Positions 8,783 to 19,637 of a stretch of 38,764 nucleotides of DNA are shown here, in pieces. Position 1 is the stretch's first letter. The number at the start of each line of letters is the position of its first letter. Origin of the DNA: an uncultured Alphaproteobacteria bacterium (GTDB taxonomy: Bacteria; Pseudomonadota; Alphaproteobacteria; Pelagibacterales; Pelagibacteraceae); assembly GCA_903869725.1 (NCBI GenBank), contig CAIQAD010000052.1, positions 1 through 38,764 of the forward strand, given 5' to 3'. The position numbers and the translations under genes are program-made. The notes under the pieces are model-generated. The model made no database searches. It was given only the letters and a program-made list of their open reading frames with translations, and had not been told where the DNA came from.

Positions 8783-9979
8783 TTGAAAAAATGTAATTCT
8801 GTTTCTGACTTAGTCAGAGAGTTTCAGCCAGTTAACCCTGTATATTGCATCCGACCTGAGAGCATAAGGTTGGCTTGTAATTTTTTTGTAAATAATTTTC
8901 CCGGGCGGCCCCTATACGCTGTAAAAACAAATCCTCATAAAGACGTTCTTAAACTTATTTATCAAAATGGGATAAAAAATTTTGATGTAGCCTCTCTCGA
9001 AGAAATAAAATTAGTAAAATCAGTTGCAAAAGATGCAAAACTTTTCTTCATGCATACAGTAAAAAGCAGACATAGTATTGAAGAAGCATACTTTAATTAT
9101 AGCGTTAGAGATTTTTCTTTTGATACAAAAGATGAGTTAATTAAAATTTTTGAAGCAACTAAGGACGCGAAAGATTTAACACTATATTTACGAATATTTA
9201 TTTCTAATGAACACGCTGAGATTGATCTTTCAAAAAAATTCGGAGCATCTGTTACTGAAGCAATTGGATTAATTAAAATTGCTAAACCACTAGTAAATAA
9301 AATTGGAATTAGTTTTCACGTAGGATCTCAATGTATGCATCCTGTATCTTATTCAAAAGGTATTAAAGAAGTTGGAAATATAATTACAAAGTCAGGAATA
9401 ACTCCTGATATCATAAATGTTGGTGGAGGATTTCCTTCTAAGTATCCAGATTTATATCCGCAACCTTTAGAAAATTACATGGAAGAAATTAAAAAAGCAG
9501 TTGCAAAATTAAATCTGCAAAAAACTCCGGAGTTAATTTGTGAACCTGGAAGAGCAATAGTTGCTGAAAGCGGTTCAACAATTGTTAGAGTTGAACTTAG
9601 AAAAAAACAAAGTCTTTATATTAATGATGGTACTTATGGTTCTTTATTTGATGCTGGATTTCCAAATTTTATTTTTCCAACTCGCGTTGTAGATAATGGA
9701 AAAAACTATAGCAGACGGTTAACTCCTTTTAATTTTTATGGTCCTACATGCGATAGTATGGATTTTATGAAAGGTCCTTATATGTTGCCAAATAATTTAA
9801 AAGAAGGCGATTACATTGAAATTGGACAATTGGGCAGTTACGGAATTACTTTTAGAACTAAATTTAATGGCTTTTACTCTGATGATATTTTCGAAGTTGA
9901 TGATAAACCTATTATGTCCGTTTATCAAAATGAGCAAGATCAAGACGAGGAATATAAGAGCAATTACCTTGTTGCTTAA
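8783..9979 (+). CDS. Ornithine decarboxylase-type PLP enzyme (alanine racemase fold, type III)
   Basis: The enzyme removes CO2 from ornithine (perhaps also lysine) to give putrescine. The 398-residue protein shows LYAVKTN with the PLP lysine at 48, HVGSQ at 179-183, the phosphate-binding GGGF at 214-217, EPGRA at 254-258 and YGPTCDSMD at 319-327, whose Cys323-Asp324 serve the neighbouring active site in the dimer. Together these fit ornithine/lysine decarboxylases rather than diaminopimelate decarboxylase. The start is TTG 8783: a stop lies three codons upstream and no ATG precedes the conserved YAVK region. AAGG at 8766-8769 could be its ribosome site. It overlaps the next gene by one base (TAATG). 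Exact specificity is inferred. Confidence 0.88.
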   Translation: MKKCNSVSDLVREFQPVNPVYCIRPESIRLACNFFVNNFPGRPLYAVKTNPHKDVLKLIYQNGIKNFDVASLEEIKLVKSVAKDAKLFFMHTVKSRHSIEEAYFNYSVRDFSFDTKDELIKIFEATKDAKDLTLYLRIFISNEHAEIDLSKKFGASVTEAIGLIKIAKPLVNKIGISFHVGSQCMHPVSYSKGIKEVGNIITKSGITPDIINVGGGFPSKYPDLYPQPLENYMEEIKKAVAKLNLQKTPELICEPGRAIVAESGSTIVRVELRKKQSLYINDGTYGSLFDAGFPNFIFPTRVVDNGKNYSRRLTPFNFYGPTCDSMDFMKGPYMLPNNLKEGDYIEIGQLGSYGITFRTKFNGFYSDDIFEVDDKPIMSVYQNEQDQDEEYKSNYLVA

Positions 9980-11025
9980 TGACAAAATCACAAAGTCCAT
10001 CTATTGGGCACAACAAATCAAGTTTTCTAAATAAAGCAATCGAGCATATAGATATTACTTCTTTTGACGCAAGACCAATCATTGATGCAATGTCAAAAAT
10101 GTCTTTTACATCAAGAGAGACTGGCAATGCAGCTCAAATTTATAATGAAATGTTAAAAGATAAAAACTGTACTATCTTTTTAACCTTAGCAGGATCAACT
10201 TCTGCAGCTGGCTGTATGAAAGTTTATGCAGATCTTGTTAAAAATAATATGGTGGATGCAATTGTAGCAACTGGAGCTTCAATAATAGATATGGATTTTT
10301 TTGAGGCACTTGGTTTTAAACATTATCAAGGTTCTCAGTTTCAAGATGATAACGTGTTGAGAGAAAATTATATAGATAGAATTTACGATACATACATTGA
10401 TGAAGATCAATTACAAAAATGTGATAAAACAATTGGTGAAATAGCAGATTCGCTTGAGCCTAGACCTCACACATCAAGAGAATTTATAAAAGCAATGGGA
10501 AAATATTTAACTAAAAATTCTAAGAAAAAAGAATCTTTAATTCAATTAGCTTATGAAAATGATGTTCCTATTTTTTGTCCAGCATTTACAGATTCAAGCG
10601 CAGGATTTGGATTGGTATTACACCAAGAACGTAATCCAAATAAACATATGACGATAGACTCAATAAGAGAATTTAGAGAACTTACTGAAATTAAGATAAA
10701 ATCTAAAACTTCTGGATTGCTAATGGTAGGCGGGGGAGTTCCTAAAAATTTCATTCAAGACACTGTAATTTGTGCTGAACTTCTTGGAAAAGAAGTTGAA
10801 ATGCATAAATACGCAATTCAAATAACTGTTGCCGATGTTAGAGACGGCGCATGTAGCTCTTCCACATTAAAAGAAGCTAGTTCTTGGGGAAAAGTTGACA
10901 CAAGCAAAGAACAAATGGTATTTGCTGAAGCGACAACTGTTATTCCTTTAATTGCAAGCGATGCTTATCACAGAGGTTATTGGAAAAACCGACCAAAAAG
11001 AAGCTTTTCTAAGATATTTAAATAA
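9979..11025 (+). CDS. Deoxyhypusine synthase-like protein, probable homospermidine-type synthase
   Basis: The 348-residue protein belongs to the deoxyhypusine synthase family, which moves an aminobutyl group from spermidine through an enzyme-lysine imine using NAD. The SSWGKVD motif places the likely catalytic lysine at 305, in the same relation to the C-terminus as in known members. GSTSAAG (72-78), TGAS (98-101) and GGGVPKNF (251-258) are also family-like. Bacteria generally lack eIF5A, the usual acceptor. Lying between ornithine decarboxylase and two putrescine-forming enzymes, this copy most likely uses a free diamine as acceptor, giving homospermidine or a related polyamine. That product is an inference. 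It begins inside the decarboxylase stop and ends three bases before the amidase gene. Confidence 0.82.
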   Translation: MTKSQSPSIGHNKSSFLNKAIEHIDITSFDARPIIDAMSKMSFTSRETGNAAQIYNEMLKDKNCTIFLTLAGSTSAAGCMKVYADLVKNNMVDAIVATGASIIDMDFFEALGFKHYQGSQFQDDNVLRENYIDRIYDTYIDEDQLQKCDKTIGEIADSLEPRPHTSREFIKAMGKYLTKNSKKKESLIQLAYENDVPIFCPAFTDSSAGFGLVLHQERNPNKHMTIDSIREFRELTEIKIKSKTSGLLMVGGGVPKNFIQDTVICAELLGKEVEMHKYAIQITVADVRDGACSSSTLKEASSWGKVDTSKEQMVFAEATTVIPLIASDAYHRGYWKNRPKRSFSKIFK

Positions 11026-11028
11026 ATC

Positions 11029-11910
11029 ATGTCATCAATAACTAAAGTAGCTTTAGTTCAGATGAAAATGGAATCTGAACCAAAAAAGAATCTCAACAAA
11101 GCAATTACTAACATAAAGTTAGCAAAAAAAAGAGGTGCAAACATTGTATGTCTTCCTGAATTATTTTTATCTCATTATTTTTGCCAAGAAGAAAAACATG
11201 ACAATTTTGATTTAGCAGAAAAAATTCCTGGTCCAACAACTAAAATTTTGAGTGATCTTGCAAAAAAAATAAAAATAATAATTATAGTGCCGCTATTTGA
11301 AAAGAAAGTTTCTGGTCTTTATCACAATTCCTGCGTAGTAATTGACGAACAAGGAAAAATCTTGGGAAATTATAGAAAAATGCATATTCCTGATGATCCA
11401 CAATATTACGAAAAATTTTATTTTACACCCGGAGATCTTGGTTTTAAAAGTTTTAACACAAAGCACGGTACTATAGGAACTTTAATTTGCTGGGATCAAT
11501 GGTTCCCAGAAGCTGCTCGCCTAACAGCTTTAAAGGGTGCAGAAATTATATTTTACCCAACCGCAATAGGATGGCATCCTAGAGAAAAACAAGAGTTTGG
11601 TCAGTCACAATTAAACGCTTGGCTTACTATTCAAAGATCACATGCTATTGCGAATGGAGTTTTTGTAGTTTCGGTGAACAGAGTAGGTACCGAAGGCTCA
11701 CATGGAAAATTAATAGAATTTTGGGGAAACTCAATTGTTTTTGACCCTAATGGAAATATTATTGCAGAGGCAAAAAAACAAAAAGAAGAAATCATCATGT
11801 GCAGTCTTGACTTAAAAAAAGTTGAAAAAACAAGACAACATTGGCCATTTTTGAGAGATAGAAGAATTGACCAATATCATGGTCTTCTAAAAAATCCCTC
11901 TAATGAGTGA
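11029..11910 (+). CDS. aguB: N-carbamoylputrescine amidohydrolase
   Basis: AguB hydrolyses N-carbamoylputrescine to putrescine, CO2 and ammonia. The 293-residue protein is a nitrilase-superfamily member with the catalytic triad visible: Glu44 in CLPEL, Lys117 in NYRKMHIPDDP and Cys154 in LICWDQWFPE. The PDDPQYYEKFYFTPGD segment and YHGL near the C-terminus (DQYHGLLKNP) are typical of the N-carbamoylputrescine group rather than generic amidases. It overlaps the agmatine deiminase gene by eight bases (ATGAGTGA), so the two successive enzymes are translationally coupled. Confidence 0.95.
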   Translation: MSSITKVALVQMKMESEPKKNLNKAITNIKLAKKRGANIVCLPELFLSHYFCQEEKHDNFDLAEKIPGPTTKILSDLAKKIKIIIIVPLFEKKVSGLYHNSCVVIDEQGKILGNYRKMHIPDDPQYYEKFYFTPGDLGFKSFNTKHGTIGTLICWDQWFPEAARLTALKGAEIIFYPTAIGWHPREKQEFGQSQLNAWLTIQRSHAIANGVFVVSVNRVGTEGSHGKLIEFWGNSIVFDPNGNIIAEAKKQKEEIIMCSLDLKKVEKTRQHWPFLRDRRIDQYHGLLKNPSNE

Positions 11911-12973
11911 AAATCTTGCATCCTTAGGTTACAGGATGCCTGCAGAGTGGGAAAGGCAGGCATCGACTTGGTTAGCATGGCCTCATAATAAAAATGACTG
12001 GCCAGGTAAATTTCAGAATATTCCAAATGTTTTTGCAAAAATAATATCTGCTTTATCTAAGGTACAAAAGGTTGATTTATTAATTCAATCTAATAAAAAA
12101 AAAAAAATTATTAAAAAAATTTTATTAAAAGAAAACTCAAAAATTGAAAATGTTTCTTTTCATTTAATAAAAACAAATCGAGTTTGGACTAGAGATTCCG
12201 CACCTATTTTCTTAATTAATGATAAAATTAAAAAAAAAATTATTCCCAATTTTTATTTTAATGCTTGGGCAAAATATAAAGACTATCAATATGATAATTG
12301 TATAAAAAAAAAAATTTCTGAAATTAAAAATTTTGAAATTCTAGATATTCAAGTAAAAATTAAGAATAAAATAAAGAATATTGTATTAGAAGGAGGGGCA
12401 ATAGATGCCAATGGAAAAGGCACTCTAATTGTGACAGAAGAATGTTTATTAAGTAAAATACAACAGAGAAACCCTGGGGTTAGTAAAAAATCTCTAGAAA
12501 AGATATTAAGCGAAAGTTTAAATATTAAAAATTTTATTTGGCTGAATAAAGGAATTATAGGCGATGATACACATGGACATGTAGATGATATAACAAGATT
12601 TTATGAAGAAGATAAAATATTTACTGCAATTGAGGATAATAAATACGATGCAAATTTCAATTCTTTAAAACATAATTTAAAAATTTTAGAAAAATCAGTA
12701 AATCACAACGGAAAAAATAATAAAATTACCGAGATACCTATGCCAAAACCACTAATTATAGAAAAAACAAGAGTGCCGGCTAGCTATCTTAATTTTTATA
12801 TAGCTAATAACATTGTTTTGCTTCCAATATTTGAGGATAAAAACGATGATAAAGCATTCACAATTTTAGAGAAAAATTTTAAAGGTAGAAAAATTATACC
12901 TATTAATTGCAAAGAATTAATTTGGGGTTTTGGCGCCATTCATTGCATGACACAACAAGAGCCATTCATCTAA
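11903..12973 (+). CDS. aguA: Agmatine deiminase
   Basis: AguA converts agmatine to N-carbamoylputrescine and ammonia, the step before AguB. The 356-residue protein opens with RMPAEWERQASTWLAWPHN and has NRVWTRDSAPIF, LEGGAIDANGKG, GDDTHGHVDD and, at the end, FGAIHCMTQQEP with the catalytic Cys348. These are the markers of peptidyl-arginine-deiminase-like agmatine deiminases. No arginine decarboxylase is encoded in the window, so agmatine must come from elsewhere in the genome or from uptake. The gene ends one base before the end of gyrB on the opposite strand, with no terminator between them. Confidence 0.96.
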   Translation: MSENLASLGYRMPAEWERQASTWLAWPHNKNDWPGKFQNIPNVFAKIISALSKVQKVDLLIQSNKKKKIIKKILLKENSKIENVSFHLIKTNRVWTRDSAPIFLINDKIKKKIIPNFYFNAWAKYKDYQYDNCIKKKISEIKNFEILDIQVKIKNKIKNIVLEGGAIDANGKGTLIVTEECLLSKIQQRNPGVSKKSLEKILSESLNIKNFIWLNKGIIGDDTHGHVDDITRFYEEDKIFTAIEDNKYDANFNSLKHNLKILEKSVNHNGKNNKITEIPMPKPLIIEKTRVPASYLNFYIANNIVLLPIFEDKNDDKAFTILEKNFKGRKIIPINCKELIWGFGAIHCMTQQEPFI

Positions 12974-12974
12974 A

Positions 12975-15530
<2,556 letters not shown>

Positions 15531-15590
15531 TTATGAAGTATTTTGTGATGCCTTTTATAACATTTTTTAACGCTAATTAGGATAAACGAA

Positions 15591-16673
15591 TTAGTATAAT
15601 TCGACAAAAAATGCTTTATTTTCAATAACTTGGAACAATTTTTTGTCAGTTCCAGTGAACCAGGTTTGCATTCCAATTTTTTTAATTTCATTAAAAAATA
15701 GCTCTAAATTTTTTCCATCAACATGAGAGGCGATTTCATCAAATAATAAAATAGAATGATTATTTTTATGTTTGTTTAAAATTATAAAAGACAATATTAA
15801 TGAAATAAGTATTTTTTTTTGCTCACCCGTAGAACAAAGATCTGAATTTAAATTTGTTTCACGATTAGTTAATATAAAATTATCAAATTGTGGACCAACT
15901 GAGTTTCTTTTTAAGATTGTATCCAATTCTCTTTTTTCTAAAAATTTTTTTGTAAAAAAATAATAAAAGTTTTTTTTATCAATATCTTCCAAGTCGTAAT
16001 TATTCTCAATTGTGATTAATATTTGTAAAAAATTTAATAAATTTTTTGACAATATATTATTAAGCTCTTTAATGATATTTCTTCTACATACATAAATATG
16101 CCATAGATGCTCAGTCATTTTTTCTTCTAAAATATCTAACCATTTTTTTTCTTTGTTATCTTTCAACAAAATAATTCTTTCATCTGACATCTTTTTAAAT
16201 TCATTTAAATTAATTTTATAGTTATGATCATAGTTTGATAACATTTTATCAAAAAATTTTCTTTTTAGACTATTGCCTTCATACATAATTTTATCCATTT
16301 GAGGTGTTAACCAAATAAAATTACAGTTGTTTAATTGTTTCATAGATTTGGGTGATTTATTATTATCTAACAAAAAATTTTTTTTTACTTGCAAATATTT
16401 TGTTTCAAAAAAAATATCTATTTTAAAATCTTTATTCTCTAAATTTATTATGGAAGATATTATTGTTTTTTCTTTTGAGTTCTTTTTTATAACATCGCTA
16501 GCATCTGAAGCTTTTAATCCTTTTTTATCTGTGATCAAAGATAAGGCTTCGAGAATACTTGTTTTACCAATGCTGTTAGGTCCTACTATGCAAACAATAT
16601 CATTAACTATCTGTAAATCTAAGAAACTATGTGATCTAAAATTTTGTAGCTTTAAATCTTTAATGAAAAACAT
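15591..16673 (-). CDS. recF: RecF, gap-repair SMC-like ATPase
   Basis: RecF helps load RecA at single-strand gaps together with RecO and RecR. The 360-residue protein starts with IKDLKLQNFRSH, has its P-loop GPNSIGKTS at 31-39, the RecF segment WLTPQMDKIMYEG, the signature STGEQKKILISLILS and Walker B ILLFDEIASHVD. The P-loop has Ser in place of the common Gly (usual form GxNGxGKT), but still satisfies GxxxxGKT. The sequence is otherwise divergent and very rich in lysine, asparagine and isoleucine. It sits four bases after dnaN in the conserved replication cluster. Confidence 0.94.
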   Translation of the reverse strand: MFFIKDLKLQNFRSHSFLDLQIVNDIVCIVGPNSIGKTSILEALSLITDKKGLKASDASDVIKKNSKEKTIISSIINLENKDFKIDIFFETKYLQVKKNFLLDNNKSPKSMKQLNNCNFIWLTPQMDKIMYEGNSLKRKFFDKMLSNYDHNYKINLNEFKKMSDERIILLKDNKEKKWLDILEEKMTEHLWHIYVCRRNIIKELNNILSKNLLNFLQILITIENNYDLEDIDKKNFYYFFTKKFLEKRELDTILKRNSVGPQFDNFILTNRETNLNSDLCSTGEQKKILISLILSFIILNKHKNNHSILLFDEIASHVDGKNLELFFNEIKKIGMQTWFTGTDKKLFQVIENKAFFVELY

Positions 16674-16677
16674 TTAA

Positions 16678-17793
16678 TCATGCTACTCGCATTGGCATAA
16701 TAACATGTAAAGTATTTATATCCGATGGATCAAATATCAAAACAGGTGAAGAAGGGTTCTTCGCATTAAGAACTAAGTCTTTATCATCAATAACACTGCC
16801 TACGTCTATCAAGTATTTTGAATTAAAGCCTATTTCAAGGTCTGCTCCTTGGTATTTAATTGCTATTTCTTCGACTCCATCACCTGCGGTAGGATCGTTA
16901 ACTAAAAACTTTAAAATATCTCTATTAGCGACTAGTTTAAGAGTTCCTTTTCTGTCAGATGACAAGGAATTAATCCTATCTATTGTTGAAATAAATTCAG
17001 ATAAATTTACGTTAATTTTATTATCATTATCTGTAGGTATTACTTTAGAATAATCAGGATAACGACCGTCAATAACTTTTGATATTAATACTATTTTACT
17101 AATCAAAAATTTAATTTTTGATTTCGTAGAACTTATTTTTACTTCTGAATTCTCTTCTTGTAAAATTGTTACGAGTTCGAATAATGTTTTCCTAGGCAAA
17201 ATAACTGGTTCAAAATTTATATCACTTTCAAGTGGTACTCTACTTTTAGATAATCTATGGCCATCTGTCGCAACTGCTACTAAATAATTTTTATTATCCT
17301 CTATAGCTTTATGTAAATAAATACCATTTAAATAATGTCTTGTTTCATCATTTGAAATTGCAAATTTTGTTTTATTTAAAAGTTTTAAAAGAACATTTGA
17401 ATTAATAGAAAATCCTTCAACATTAAGATCATCTTGCGTCACTGGAAAATCTTTTGTCGACAAACATTTTAGATTAAAATTTGATTTTGCAGATATTAAG
17501 GAAAGTTGACCTTCGCTTTTTAAAGAAATTAAAATTTCTGAACCTACAGGTAATTTTCTTACTAAATCATAAATTACTTGCGCTGTAGTGGTTGTTGAAC
17601 CTTCCTGAATTACCTCTCCTGGAATTGTTTCAATAATAATTATATCTAAATCAGTTGCAGATAATGTTATTTTTTCATTACGAGCATCTAATAAAACGTT
17701 TGAAAGAATTGGGATTGTATTTTTCTTTTCAACTATTCCCTGAATATGCGAAAGACTTTTTAAAAAAAGATCTCGATTTAACTTTAATTCCAT
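16678..17793 (-). CDS. dnaN: DNA polymerase III beta sliding clamp
   Basis: DnaN forms the ring that tethers DNA polymerase III and other partners to DNA. At 371 residues it has standard length for a three-domain clamp. It starts MELKLNRDLFLKSLSHIQGI, contains ATDGHRLSKSRVPL and GRYPDYSKVIP, and ends HVIMPMRVA, close to the usual clamp terminus MPMR(L/V). Its start overlaps the dnaA stop by one base (TAATG), so clamp and initiator are translationally coupled. Confidence 0.98.
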   Translation of the reverse strand: MELKLNRDLFLKSLSHIQGIVEKKNTIPILSNVLLDARNEKITLSATDLDIIIIETIPGEVIQEGSTTTTAQVIYDLVRKLPVGSEILISLKSEGQLSLISAKSNFNLKCLSTKDFPVTQDDLNVEGFSINSNVLLKLLNKTKFAISNDETRHYLNGIYLHKAIEDNKNYLVAVATDGHRLSKSRVPLESDINFEPVILPRKTLFELVTILQEENSEVKISSTKSKIKFLISKIVLISKVIDGRYPDYSKVIPTDNDNKINVNLSEFISTIDRINSLSSDRKGTLKLVANRDILKFLVNDPTAGDGVEEIAIKYQGADLEIGFNSKYLIDVGSVIDDKDLVLNAKNPSSPVLIFDPSDINTLHVIMPMRVA

Positions 17794-19184
17794 TAAACTC
17801 TTTTAATAAGTTTATTATTCAGGTCTTTTATTTCGTTTTCAAATCCTTTGTCTTTAAGTATCAACTCCTCTACTTTTTTTATAGCATGAATAACAGTTGT
17901 ATGATCTCTTCCAGAAAATCTTCTACCTATATCTGGCAATGATTTGCTTGTCATTTTTTTGGACAAATACATTGCAATTTGCCGAGGTCTAGCAACAGCT
18001 CTGGAGCGTCTTGATGACATAAAATCATGCATAGAAATATTATAGTAAGAAACGACTGTTTTTTGAATATCTTCTACAGTTAAATTTGCTTCTGCCTTAT
18101 TTAAAGAATCTCTTAAAATGCTTTTTGCATCTGCAACTGATATTTTTTTATAATTAATGCTTAGATAAGCGGTTATTCTGTTAAAAGCACCTATCATCTC
18201 TCTAATGCTTAATTTTAACTCGCCTGCTATAAAATTTATAATTTCTTCATCAATAATTATATTTTTCTCTGAAGCATGAAATTCTTTGAGACATCTTTGT
18301 TTTAATATTTTAACTCTCTGCTCAAAATCAGGGGCTTGAATATCAACTACTAAACCTCCGGAAAGTCTTGATTTTATTCTGTCCTGTATACGATCTAGAT
18401 CATTAGGAGGTCTATCACACGATATAACAATTTGAGAACCAGACTCTATTAATGCATTAAAAGTGTGAAAAAATTCCTCTTGCGTAACATCCTTGCCGCT
18501 AACAAACTGAATATCATCTATAATTAAAACTTTCGCACTTCTAAAAATATCTTTAAATTTAACAACATCATTATTTTTAATAGATCGAACAAACTGATAC
18601 ATAAATCGTTCAGCTGAAACGTAAATAACTTTATCAATTTTTGTTAATAATCTATTTCCAATAGCATTTAATAAATGAGTTTTTCCTAAGCCAACTCCTC
18701 CATATATATAAAGTGGATTATATTTATTTAAATTATCAATAATTCTATTTGCAGCTGAAAAAGCAAGTTCGTTACTTCTGCCAACTACAAAATTATCAAA
18801 AACTAATTTATCATCTATTTTAGATAAACCATAACCACCGGAATCTTGAGCAGATTCTTTTTTTTCAAATTCAAGTACGTTTGATTTATTGTTTTTAGTC
18901 TCTGTTCTTTCTAGTATTTGAAATTCAATGCGAGATACATTTTGTTCTTCTTTTTTATATAAATCTAAAATCTTGTCAGCGTAATGTGCTACTATCCAAT
19001 CTCTTATAAATCTAGTTTTGACGCTTAATACTAAAGCGTTATAATCAACTTTTACAAAAGTAATATTTTGCAACCAGCTTGTATAAACATCTTGTCCATA
19101 CAGACTTAACATTGATTTTTGTAAATTTATCCAACTATTTTTTTCAACAGAACTATTTTGTTTAATATTAACTTGATTTGGCAT
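17793..19184 (-). CDS. dnaA: Chromosomal replication initiator DnaA
   Basis: DnaA binds DnaA boxes and melts oriC. The 463-residue protein has an N-terminal interaction domain (about residues 14-80), a variable linker, an AAA+ core with Walker A GGVGLGKT at 162-169 and Walker B IIDDIQF at 221-227, SRLSGGLVVDI of the sensor region, and the C-terminal DNA-binding domain with GRDHTTVIHAIKKVEE. The start ATG 19184 gives a normal N-terminus. The 147-base gap upstream holds inverted repeats that could regulate it. It heads the dnaA-dnaN-recF-gyrB series, directly downstream of rpsT. Confidence 0.98.
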   Translation of the reverse strand: MPNQVNIKQNSSVEKNSWINLQKSMLSLYGQDVYTSWLQNITFVKVDYNALVLSVKTRFIRDWIVAHYADKILDLYKKEEQNVSRIEFQILERTETKNNKSNVLEFEKKESAQDSGGYGLSKIDDKLVFDNFVVGRSNELAFSAANRIIDNLNKYNPLYIYGGVGLGKTHLLNAIGNRLLTKIDKVIYVSAERFMYQFVRSIKNNDVVKFKDIFRSAKVLIIDDIQFVSGKDVTQEEFFHTFNALIESGSQIVISCDRPPNDLDRIQDRIKSRLSGGLVVDIQAPDFEQRVKILKQRCLKEFHASEKNIIIDEEIINFIAGELKLSIREMIGAFNRITAYLSINYKKISVADAKSILRDSLNKAEANLTVEDIQKTVVSYYNISMHDFMSSRRSRAVARPRQIAMYLSKKMTSKSLPDIGRRFSGRDHTTVIHAIKKVEELILKDKGFENEIKDLNNKLIKRV

Positions 19185-19225
19185 TGAAGAATTTATTAAA
19201 AAAGTAGTGTGTTGTATTTATTTAA

Positions 19226-19241
19226 ACTTGTAAAGACAAGT
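19226..19241. repeat. Operator-like inverted repeat in the rpsT-dnaA gap
   Basis: ACTTGT and ACAAGT form a perfect 6-base inverted repeat separated by AAAG, 42 to 57 bases before the dnaA start. A weak minus-strand promoter (TTGTCT, 17 bases, TACAAC) would overlap it at its -35 element. It could be a repressor site or a small hairpin. Confidence 0.35.
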
Positions 19242-19248
19242 AATAAAA

Positions 19249-19276
19249 TTAAAATTTTTTCAACCAAAAATTTTAA
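19249..19276. repeat. Perfect 11-bp inverted repeat in the rpsT-dnaA gap
   Basis: TTAAAATTTTT (19249-19259) and AAAAATTTTAA (19266-19276) are perfect inverses around the loop TCAACC. All paired bases are A or T. It lies between the rpsT terminator and dnaA. Its function is not evident; a DNA-melting element, weak terminator or protein site are all possible. Confidence 0.45.
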
Positions 19277-19296
19277 TCGTCTTAGTTGTTTTATTT

Positions 19297-19320
19297 AAAA
19301 AAAAATTCAACTTAAAGCTG
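19297..19320 (-). terminator. Intrinsic terminator of rpsT
   Basis: On the minus strand CAGCTTTAAGTTG (19320-19308) folds into a short hairpin with a G-U pair and is followed after two A by nine T (19305-19297). It starts 12 bases after the rpsT stop, where a terminator is expected, and separates rpsT from dnaA. Confidence 0.55.
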
Positions 19321-19331
19321 ATAAATACTTT

Positions 19332-19592
19332 TTAAAGTTTTGCGATTTGTTTTGATATGCGAGAAATTTTTCTAGATATAGTTGTTCTTTTTAAAGAACC
19401 TTTTTTAGAATATTTCATTGCTTGCGATTGAAAATTTGAAAACAATTTTAGTGCTTTTGTTTTATCTTTTGATACAATTGCTTGTTCGATGATTTTAACA
19501 GCTGCTTTGTATTTACCAACGCGAATTTTATTAATTTCGGTTTTCTTTTTTGTCGTTTTAACTGCTCTGATAGCTGATACTGTATTTGCCAT
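19332..19592 (-). CDS. rpsT: 30S ribosomal protein bS20
   Basis: The 86-residue basic protein matches bS20 in size and character: it starts MANTVSAIRAVKTTKKK, is largely helical, has KGSLKRTTISRKISRISKQI near the end, and is rich in lysine and arginine. bS20 binds 16S rRNA early in small-subunit assembly. A good promoter lies just upstream (19603-19631), so close that the mRNA would be almost leaderless. A terminator follows. The order mutM-rpsT-dnaA is common in alphaproteobacteria. Confidence 0.95.
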   Translation of the reverse strand: MANTVSAIRAVKTTKKKTEINKIRVGKYKAAVKIIEQAIVSKDKTKALKLFSNFQSQAMKYSKKGSLKRTTISRKISRISKQIAKL

Positions 19593-19602
19593 AACTCAGG
19601 GT

Positions 19603-19631
19603 CTTATATAAGTTGGATTTATTAGGGTCAA
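19603..19631 (-). promoter_or_regulatory. Sigma-70-type promoter of rpsT, adjacent to the start codon
   Basis: On the minus strand TTGACC (19631-19626) and TATAAG (19608-19603) are exactly 17 bases apart, a near-consensus promoter. Only 10 bases separate the -10 element from the rpsT ATG (19592). Transcription starting 6 to 8 bases after the -10 would leave a leader of only a few bases. Confidence 0.6.
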
Positions 19632-19637
19632 TTAATA

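Noticed and set aside
9797-10127. Several short frames on both strands at the decarboxylase/DHS-like junction
   Set aside because: All are shadows of the two real genes, whose conserved motifs fix the frame across the one-base overlap.
19127-19135. TTATCCAAC as a DnaA box near dnaA
   Set aside because: It matches the consensus at only seven of nine positions and lies inside the dnaA coding sequence; a single degenerate match is expected by chance.
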